DNA from: Burkholderiales bacterium
GTDB lineage: Bacteria > Pseudomonadota > Gammaproteobacteria > Burkholderiales > Burkholderiaceae_C
Reading direction: 5' to 3'
NCBI GenBank assembly: GCA_028869035.1
Contig: JAGWTL010000007.1
Location: 1-22,476 of the forward strand
Length of the DNA stretch: 22,476 bases
The notes under the pieces were generated by a model. That model was not told the DNA's origin. It was given only the letters and a program-made list of their open reading frames with translations, and made no database searches. The position numbers and the translations under genes were made by a program. Positions 14,546 through 20,319 of the stretch are shown in pieces; the first letter of the stretch is position 1; each line of letters begins with the position of its first letter.

Positions 14546-15634
14546 ATGCATTCGCTGACTCCAGAGTACCTGGCCCGGCTGCGCTTCGATACCCGGCAGC
14601 TGGCCAGCCTGCGCGCCCTGGGCGAATACCGGGGCAAGCAGCGCCTCTACATTGCCCAGTCGCCCGAGGTCCTGAGCGACCTGCGGCAGGTCGCCGCGGT
14701 TGAATCGACCGAGTCCTCCAACCGGCTCGAAGGGGTGGTCGTCGCACCCCATCGGCTCAAGTCCCTGGTGCTGAAAAATGCCACGCCCCAAAGCCGCTCA
14801 GAGCAGGAGGTCGCGGGCTACCGGGATGCCTTGGCGTTGATCCACGAAAGCGCAGAGCACATGCCCTTCTCGGAAGGCACGGTGCTCCAGTTGCACGGCA
14901 TGCTGTACCGCTACATGCCGCAGCCGGGCGGGCATTGGAAGGCCAGCAACAACGACATCGTGGAGCGGCACCCGGACGGCAGCACGCGCGTGCGCTTTCG
15001 TCCGGTGGCAGCACACCTGACCTCCACAGCCATGGCGGACTTGATGACGCGCTATGGCCAGGCGCGCGACCAGCACTTGGCCGATCCGCTGGTGCTGGTG
15101 CCCCTGGTCGTCCTGGACTTTCTGTGTATCCATCCGTTCCCGGACGGCAATGGCCGCATGGCTCGCTTGCTGACCCTGCAATTGCTCTACCACTACGACT
15201 ACACCGTGGGCCGCTACATCAGCCTGGAGCGCATCTTCGAGGAATCGAAGGAAAGTTATTACGAAACGCTGGAAGCCAGCTCACAGGGCTGGCACGAGGC
15301 TGTGCACGACATCACCCCCTGGCTGGATTACTTCTGGGGCGCCCTGCTGCGCGCCTACAAGGAATTCGAGCAGCGTGTGGGCACCATCGAGCGCGGGCGT
15401 GGCGCCAAGGGCGACCGCGTGCGCGCCGAAGCGCTCAAGCGCACGCTGCCGTTTTCCATCTCGGAAATCGAACAGGCCTGCCCCGGCATCAGCCGCGACA
15501 TGGTGCGGCTGGTGCTGCGCGCACTGAAAGCCGAGGGGCTGATTGCGCCCACGGGCAAGGGGCGCGGGGCCAAATGGGTCAACGTGAAGCCGCAGAACCC
15601 AACATCGACAAGTAAACCGGGAGACGAGAAATGA
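14546..15634 (+). CDS. Fic family protein (class II, self-inhibited AMP transferase type)
   Basis: ATG 14546 follows the promoter at 14501-14506; the longer frame starts inside that promoter. The 362-aa protein has a Fic_N-like N-terminus with the inhibitory motif (S/T)xxxE(G/N) as S58-NRL-E62-G63. The full Fic core motif HPFPDGNGRMAR is at 196-207, with catalytic His196. A winged-helix-like C-terminal domain covers about 295-355 (FSISEIEQACPGISRDMVRLVL). Fic enzymes usually transfer AMP to hydroxyl groups of target proteins. In class II the N-terminal Glu62 helix blocks ATP binding until relieved. The wHTH suggests DNA binding and self-control through the boxes upstream. A conventional ribosome site is not evident. 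The gene overlaps the next one by four bases. Confidence 0.93.
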   Translation: MHSLTPEYLARLRFDTRQLASLRALGEYRGKQRLYIAQSPEVLSDLRQVAAVESTESSNRLEGVVVAPHRLKSLVLKNATPQSRSEQEVAGYRDALALIHESAEHMPFSEGTVLQLHGMLYRYMPQPGGHWKASNNDIVERHPDGSTRVRFRPVAAHLTSTAMADLMTRYGQARDQHLADPLVLVPLVVLDFLCIHPFPDGNGRMARLLTLQLLYHYDYTVGRYISLERIFEESKESYYETLEASSQGWHEAVHDITPWLDYFWGALLRAYKEFEQRVGTIERGRGAKGDRVRAEALKRTLPFSISEIEQACPGISRDMVRLVLRALKAEGLIAPTGKGRGAKWVNVKPQNPTSTSKPGDEK

Positions 15635-15876
15635 CAATGACGCTCACAGAAATACTGAAAAACAGCGCCTACAAGCTGGGACAGTTCAAGCCGGCGCAGA
15701 TCAGTGCGCTCGAAGCCGCCATCACCGTCAAGGAGGCGGGTAAGAAACCCGCGCCCTACATGACCTGCCTGGTGCGCGGCAAGTCCATCAGGCTCACGCC
15801 TGAAGAGGCCGTGCGGCAGCTGTACGTGATGGTCCTGCGCGACGATCTCGGCTATCTGGACGGCCTGGACGCATGA
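15631..15876 (+). CDS. Small protein resembling the N-terminus of a type I R-M/N-6 DNA methylase protein
   Basis: The 81-aa product starts at an ATGA overlap with fic, preceded by GGGAG. Its second half, YMTCLVRGKSIRLTPEEAVRQLYVMVLRDDLGY, resembles the HSDR_N-type segment seen at the N-terminus of N-6 DNA methylases or HsdR subunits (P-Y-x-x-C-L-V-R-x-K-x-x-x-L-x-P-E-E-x-V-R-Q-L-Y and L-G-Y). In those proteins the nuclease or methylase domain follows. Here the frame stops eight residues after the GY. No catalytic residues are retained, so it is probably either a truncated remnant or a stand-alone partner of Fic. It overlaps the EamA gene by four bases. I recognise the similarity from memory only; the role is unknown. 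Confidence 0.7.
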   Translation: MTMTLTEILKNSAYKLGQFKPAQISALEAAITVKEAGKKPAPYMTCLVRGKSIRLTPEEAVRQLYVMVLRDDLGYLDGLDA

Positions 15877-16778
15877 GCCAGGCTTCAAAAAACCTAGCCA
15901 CCGGCCTGGCATTCGCCATCGTCGGTGCCATCGCCTTCAGCGGCAAGGCCATCATCGTCAAGCTGGCCTACCGTTACGGGGTCGATGCGGTCACGCTCAT
16001 CATGTACCGCATGCTGTTCGCCCTGCCGCTCTTCCTGGCCATGGCCTGGTGGGCCAGTCGGGGCAAGGCCGCGCTCACGCGGCGCGACTGGCTGGGTGTG
16101 CTGGGCCTGGGCTTCAGTGGCTATTACCTGGCCAGCTTTCTGGACTTTGCGGGCCTGGCCTACATCACGGCCTCGCTCGAACGCCTGGTTCTTTACCTCA
16201 CGCCCACCATCGTGCTCCTGCTCGGCCTGCTGTTCTACGGCCGGCGTGTCAGCCGCGCGCAGATCGGCGGCATGCTGATCAGCTATGCGGGTGTGATGCT
16301 CGTTTTCGGGCGCGAGGTGTCACTGGCCGGGGCCGACGTGGCCTGGGGGACGCTGCTGGTCTTCCTGAGCGCCGTCAGCTACGCGATTTACCTCAGCTAC
16401 AGCGGCGAACTCGTGCGGCGCCTGGGCTCGCTGCGCCTGGTGGGGCTGGCCACCAGCGTGGCCTGTCTGTTCTGCATCCTGCAGTTTGTGCTGCTGCGGC
16501 CGCTGTCGGCGGCGCAGGTGGCCCCGGAGGTGATCTGGCTCTCGCTGCTCAATGCCACCGCTTGCACCGCCGTGCCCGTGCTGCTGGTGATGATGGCCAT
16601 CGAGCGTGTGGGAGCGGGCATGGCGGCGCAGGCCGGCATGGTGGGCCCCATGTCCACCATCCTCATGGGGGTGTGGCTGCTGGGCGAGCCCTTCACGGGC
16701 TGGGTCGTGGCCGGCACGCTGCTGGTGCTGGCCGGCATCTTTGTTTTTGGCCGTGCCGCCCGTGCGGCAGCGGACTGA
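15873..16778 (+). CDS. EamA/DMT family transporter
   Basis: The 301-aa protein has ten predicted membrane helices in two EamA halves (about 8-140 and 150-295). The pattern is typical of drug/metabolite transporters: an AIVGAIAFSGKAIIVKLAY first helix, a Y-R-M-L helix, and SLERLVLYLTPTIVLLLGLL at the end of the first half. The second half has the matching GPMSTILMGVWLLGEPFT helix. DMT proteins export or import small metabolites; the substrate cannot be told. The ATG overlaps the stop of the small gene before it, so it may be coupled to fic expression. That arrangement may also be an accident of a deletion. It ends 74 bp before the SDR gene. Confidence 0.92.
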   Translation: MSQASKNLATGLAFAIVGAIAFSGKAIIVKLAYRYGVDAVTLIMYRMLFALPLFLAMAWWASRGKAALTRRDWLGVLGLGFSGYYLASFLDFAGLAYITASLERLVLYLTPTIVLLLGLLFYGRRVSRAQIGGMLISYAGVMLVFGREVSLAGADVAWGTLLVFLSAVSYAIYLSYSGELVRRLGSLRLVGLATSVACLFCILQFVLLRPLSAAQVAPEVIWLSLLNATACTAVPVLLVMMAIERVGAGMAAQAGMVGPMSTILMGVWLLGEPFTGWVVAGTLLVLAGIFVFGRAARAAAD

Positions 16779-16852
16779 AAGTCCCGCCCGGGCAAAGGTC
16801 AGACGGCCTCCGTATCATTTCGTCAATCTCATCTCGACACAGGAAGAACATC

Positions 16853-17641
16853 ATGGATCTCGGCATCACAGGCAAATGGGCATTGGTGGGCGGCGCCAGC
16901 AAGGGCCTCGGTTTCGGCTGCGCGCAGGCCTTGGTGCGCGAGGGCGTCAACGTGGTGATCGTGGCGCGGGGCGCCGAGGCTCTGAATGCCGCGGCGGCCA
17001 AGCTCAAGGCCGAGGCCAAGGGTGTGCAGGTCGTTGCGGTGCCGGTGGACATCACCACCGCGGCAGGACGTGAAGCCATCTTTGCCCAGCGCAAGGCGTT
17101 CGACATCGTGGTCACCAACGCCGGCGGCCCGCCGCCCGGCGACTTCCGCGACTGGAGCCGCGAGGACTGGATCAAGGCGGTGGACGCCAACATGCTCACG
17201 CCCATCGAGCTCATCAAGGCCACGGTGGATGGCATGGCCGCGCGCGGCTACGGCCGCATCGTCAACATCACGTCCAGCGCGGTGAAAGCGCCGATCGACG
17301 TCCTGGGGCTGTCGAATGGCGCGCGCAGCGGCCTGACCGGGTTTGTCGCCGGCGTGGCGCGCAATCCCAAGCTCGCAGCCAAGGGCGTGACGATCAATAA
17401 TCTCTTGCCCGGCGCCTTCGACACGGACCGTCTCAAGGGGACGATGGCGGGTGCGGCGCAGAAAACGGGTCAGCCCATCGAGGCCGTCATGGAAACCCGC
17501 AAGAAGACCATCCCTGCGCAACGCTTCGGTACACCCGAGGAGTTCGGTGCCATCTGCGCCTTCCTGTGCAGCCAGCAAGCCGCTTACATCACGGGCCAGA
17601 ACGTGCTCGCCGATGGTGGTGCCTACCCAGGTACGTATTGA
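16853..17641 (+). CDS. SDR-family protein with degenerate catalytic tetrad
   Basis: ATG 16853 has AGGA nine bases upstream; the long open frame reaching back into the EamA gene is not coding. The 262-aa protein has an SDR Rossmann fold with GGASKGLG at residues 13-20, NAGGPPPG at 89-96, Asn113, and a Ser141/Ser142 pair. At the place of YxxxK it has S154-NGA-R158, so both the Tyr and the Lys are replaced. It resembles the beta-ketoacyl-reductase-like SDR subgroup (cd05344 as I recall), whose catalytic tetrad is imperfect and whose substrate is unknown. It may use another residue as acid, or have a non-classical role. It converges on the second EamA gene, 18 bp away. Confidence 0.9.
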   Translation: MDLGITGKWALVGGASKGLGFGCAQALVREGVNVVIVARGAEALNAAAAKLKAEAKGVQVVAVPVDITTAAGREAIFAQRKAFDIVVTNAGGPPPGDFRDWSREDWIKAVDANMLTPIELIKATVDGMAARGYGRIVNITSSAVKAPIDVLGLSNGARSGLTGFVAGVARNPKLAAKGVTINNLLPGAFDTDRLKGTMAGAAQKTGQPIEAVMETRKKTIPAQRFGTPEEFGAICAFLCSQQAAYITGQNVLADGGAYPGTY

Positions 17642-17659
17642 TGCAATCCTGGCGTGGCC

Positions 17660-18565
17660 TCATCGTCGCGCCGAGGACACCACGATGCCGCTGACGATCA
17701 GCACAAAAGCAGCGCCGTGGTAGAGCTGAGGCAGCTCGCCCAGCAGGGTTGTGGACATGAGCGCCGCGAACAGCGGTGTGAGATTGCCGAAGAAGCTGGC
17801 CACCGTGGGGCCCGCGCGCTGCACGCCCATGCCCCAGGCGCGGTAGGCCAGTACGGCCGGGCCCACGGCCACGAAGACCAGGGCCGCGATCAAGGGCCAG
17901 CCCCAGACGATGGGCTGGTCCATCACCATCCATTCGCCAGCAGCGAACAGCGCCGACCAGGCCAGGCCGAAGACGATCTGCGCGAGCAGGAAAGCGGCCC
18001 AGTCACCACGGATGGTGGCCGGCTCGCCGCCAGGGCGCGCCAGCATCCAGCTGTAGAAGGCCCAGCAGATGGAGGCGATCAGGACGTAGATGTCGCCCGG
18101 CAGCAGCTGGACCTGCAGCAGGGTGTCCAGATGGCCGCGGCTGAGCACCAGCAGCACGCCGCTGATGGACAGCAGGGCGCCCAGCAGCTGGCGGCGCGAG
18201 ACCGGGGCCTTGAAGAAGAGCCGCCCGATGAGTTGCATCCAGATCGGCATGCTCGCCGCCACCAGCGTGACGTTGATGGGTGAGGAGGTCTTGAGCGCCA
18301 GGTACTGCAGCGCGTTGTAGGCGCCCACACTGAGCAGGCCCAGCATGGCAAAACGCCGCCAGTGCGGCCACAGGCCGCTGTCGCGTCTGAGCACCCAGGT
18401 CGCCAGCGGCAGCAGGATCAGGCCGGCCAGAACCCAGCGCAGCAGATTGAGCATCATGGGGGGCACGAGTTCGCCCACCATGCGGCCCACCACAGCATTG
18501 CCGGCCCACATCAGGGGCGGCAGCGTCAGGAGCAGGGCGGTGGAGGGGCTGAGGCGTGTGTGCAT
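17660..18565 (-). CDS. EamA/DMT family transporter (second copy, unrelated neighbour)
   Basis: I choose ATG 18565 (301 aa); a GTG at 18574 would add three residues. No strong ribosome site is visible for either. Ten membrane helices are predicted, with the EamA landmarks PPLMWAGNAVVGRMVGELVP in helix 1-2, APVSRRQLLGALLSISGVLL at about 122-141, and GPTVASFFGNLTPLFAALMS in the ninth helix. It is divergent in sequence from the EamA protein at 15873-16778, so the two are not a recent duplication. The substrate is unknown. It is transcribed away from the quinone oxidoreductase gene, with 116 bp between starts. Confidence 0.92.
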   Translation of the reverse strand: MHTRLSPSTALLLTLPPLMWAGNAVVGRMVGELVPPMMLNLLRWVLAGLILLPLATWVLRRDSGLWPHWRRFAMLGLLSVGAYNALQYLALKTSSPINVTLVAASMPIWMQLIGRLFFKAPVSRRQLLGALLSISGVLLVLSRGHLDTLLQVQLLPGDIYVLIASICWAFYSWMLARPGGEPATIRGDWAAFLLAQIVFGLAWSALFAAGEWMVMDQPIVWGWPLIAALVFVAVGPAVLAYRAWGMGVQRAGPTVASFFGNLTPLFAALMSTTLLGELPQLYHGAAFVLIVSGIVVSSARR

Positions 18566-18681
18566 GTGTGGCACTGTAGCAAGCCGGTGGCCGGTCTGCC
18601 GTCAGACGGGCAGAAATGCCCTGGCGGCGGCGGGTACTCGTATGCTCACGTAGAATTTTGCGCATCAACAGGAGACAAGAC

Positions 18682-19677
18682 ATGACCCAGATCCGTTCCC
18701 GCGCCGTGCGCATAGCCCAGCATGGTGGCCCTGAAGAGATGAAGATCGTCGAGATGATGGTGGGCGAGCCCGGCCCGGGCGAGATCCGCATCCGGCACAA
18801 GGCCTGCGGCCTGAACTTCATCGACGTCTACCAGCGCAGCGGTGTCTACCAGCTGCCCATGCCCTTGCAGCTGGGCATGGAGGCCTCGGGCATCGTCGAG
18901 GCGGTGGGTGAAGGCGTCACGCACCTGAAGGTCGGCGACCGTGCCGCCTACGCCAGCCAGCCGCCCGGCGCCTATTGCGAGGTGCGCGTGATGCCGGCCA
19001 AGACGGTGTGCAAGCTGCCCGACGACATCGCCTTCGAGACCGGCGCGGCCATGATGCTCAAGGGCCTGACCGTGCAGTACCTCTTCAACCGGGTGCGCCC
19101 GGTCGAGGCCCTGCAGCCCGGCGACCACGTGCTCTTCCACGCCGCCGCCGGCGGCGTGGGCCTGATCGCCTGCCAGTGGGCCAGGGCCCAGGGCCTGCAG
19201 CTGATCGGCACGGCGGGTTCGGACGCCAAGTGCGAGCTTGCGAAGGCCCATGGCGCCGCCCACGTGATCAACTACAACAAGGAAGACTTCCTGCCGCGCG
19301 TGAAGGAGATCACCGGCGGCAAGGGCGTGAAGGTGGTGTACGACTCCGTCGGCAAGGACACCTGGGACAAGTCGCTCGATTGCCTGCGGCCTTTCGGCCT
19401 GATGGCCAGCTTCGGCAATGCCTCCGGCGTGGTGCCGCCCTTTGCGCCGGGCAGCCTGGCGGCCAAGGGTTCGATCTACGTCACGCGCCAGACCCTGTTC
19501 AGCCACATCACCACACGCGAGACCACGCAGTCCATGGCCGACGACCTGTTCGCCATGGTGTCCAGCGGCAAGGTGAAGATCAACATCTCCCAGCGCTACC
19601 CGCTGGAACAGGTGCAGCAGGCGCACCGCGACCTCGAAGCCCGCAAGACCACGGGCTGCACCATCCTGACGCTGTGA
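18682..19677 (+). CDS. qor: Quinone oxidoreductase / zinc-independent MDR family
   Basis: ATG 18682 has AGGAGA six bases upstream. The 331-aa protein is a medium-chain reductase of the QOR type: an N-terminal GroES-like domain (LNFIDVYQRSGVYQLPMPLQ, LGMEASGIVEAVGEGV, GDRAAY) and a Rossmann domain with HAAAGGVG at 153-160. The cysteine set that binds the structural zinc and the catalytic zinc ligands of alcohol dehydrogenases are missing, as in Qor. Such enzymes use NADPH to reduce quinones or activated alkenes in the cytoplasm. A TAGAAT sequence at 18651-18656 may be its -10 box, but there is no good -35. A strong hairpin follows the gene. Confidence 0.93.
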   Translation: MTQIRSRAVRIAQHGGPEEMKIVEMMVGEPGPGEIRIRHKACGLNFIDVYQRSGVYQLPMPLQLGMEASGIVEAVGEGVTHLKVGDRAAYASQPPGAYCEVRVMPAKTVCKLPDDIAFETGAAMMLKGLTVQYLFNRVRPVEALQPGDHVLFHAAAGGVGLIACQWARAQGLQLIGTAGSDAKCELAKAHGAAHVINYNKEDFLPRVKEITGGKGVKVVYDSVGKDTWDKSLDCLRPFGLMASFGNASGVVPPFAPGSLAAKGSIYVTRQTLFSHITTRETTQSMADDLFAMVSSGKVKINISQRYPLEQVQQAHRDLEARKTTGCTILTL

Positions 19678-19686
19678 GGCACGCCA

Positions 19687-19715
19687 GGCGCGGAGGCTGA
19701 AGCCAGCTCCGCGCC
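19687..19715. terminator. Bidirectional hairpin between convergent qor and lspA
   Basis: GGCGCGGAG (19687-19695) and CTCCGCGCC (19707-19715) form a perfect 9-bp GC-rich stem with an 11-base loop, nine bases after the qor stop and 13 bases before the lspA stop. It lies where a shared terminator is needed. There is no T-run on either side, so Rho or mRNA end protection may be involved. Confidence 0.65.
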
Positions 19716-19728
19716 AGCGCGTCGCCGC

Positions 19729-20229
19729 TCAGCTGCGAGAGCGTTTCACGCGCAGGAGTTCGTCGAGCAGCAACAGGATCACGCCCAGGGTGATGGCGCT
19801 GTCGGCCAGGTTGAAGGCCGGGAAATGCCAGCTGCCGATGTGGAAGTCCACCATGTCCACCACGTAGCCGTGCAGCAGGCGGTCCAGCACATTGCCGATG
19901 GCGCCGCCCATGATGCAGGTCAGCGCAAAGCAGAACAGGCGCTGGCCGGCATGGGCGCGCAACATGGTGATGATGAAGACCGTGGCAGCCACGCCGATGC
20001 CCACGAAGAGCCAGCGCTGCCAGCCGTCAGCCCCGGCCAGGAAGGAGAAGGCCGCGCCGCGGTTGTGCACGCGCACGATATTGAGCCAGCCGGTCAGCTC
20101 GGTGGCCTCGCCATAGTGGTAGTAGGCCAGGATCAGCACCTTGCTGAGCTGGTCCGCCAGCAGGATCAGAAAGGCCAGGCCCAGCCATTTCAGCAGGCCG
20201 ACGTTGGTGTGGGGGCGTATCTTGGCCAT
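19729..20229 (-). CDS. lspA: Lipoprotein signal peptidase (signal peptidase II)
   Basis: I choose ATG 20229 (166 aa); a TTG at 20238 borders the repeat and is less likely. Four membrane helices are predicted, at about 11-35, 71-90, 97-115 and 140-160. Family motifs are ADQLSK (25-30), NRGAAFSFL (56-64), GGAIGNVLDRLLHGYVVDMV (108-127) and FPAFNLADSAI (136-146). The aspartates in the VVDMVDF and NLAD motifs form the aspartyl-protease-like active site. The enzyme removes signal peptides from diacylglyceryl-modified prolipoproteins in the inner membrane. It follows ileS, a gene order common in proteobacteria, but a palindromic repeat now fills the gap and may affect co-transcription. Confidence 0.97.
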   Translation of the reverse strand: MAKIRPHTNVGLLKWLGLAFLILLADQLSKVLILAYYHYGEATELTGWLNIVRVHNRGAAFSFLAGADGWQRWLFVGIGVAATVFIITMLRAHAGQRLFCFALTCIMGGAIGNVLDRLLHGYVVDMVDFHIGSWHFPAFNLADSAITLGVILLLLDELLRVKRSRS

Positions 20230-20239
20230 CAAATCCAAT

Positions 20240-20317
20240 CCGTTCGGGCTGAGCTTGTCGAAGCCCCAGCACCCGGGTTCAAGAGAGAGAGCCCTTCGAC
20301 AGGCTCAGGGCGAACGG
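20240..20317. repeat. Palindromic interspersed repeat between ileS and lspA
   Basis: Two 24-bp arms, 20240-20263 and 20294-20317, are inverted copies with three mismatches around a 30-bp centre. The ends are CCGTTCG and CGAACGG, and the shared core is TTGTCGAAG/CTTCGACAGG. It is the second copy of the element found at 3174-3257. It starts two bases beyond the ileS stop and ends 11 bases before the lspA start. Confidence 0.85.
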
Positions 20318-20319
20318 CT

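Noticed and set aside
16815..16825. TCATTTCGTCA matching the end of the long hairpin repeat at 4308-4426
   Set aside because: Only 11 bases match and no partner arm is nearby, so it does not support another copy of the element.
16049..16852. Upstream extension of the SDR reading frame through the EamA gene
   Set aside because: The frame is open only because of high GC; AGGA and ATG at 16853 fit the SDR start, and the EamA frame has clear membrane helices.
15873..18565. The two EamA genes as a duplicated pair or a two-subunit exporter
   Set aside because: They are on opposite strands, separated by an SDR gene, and their sequences differ throughout.
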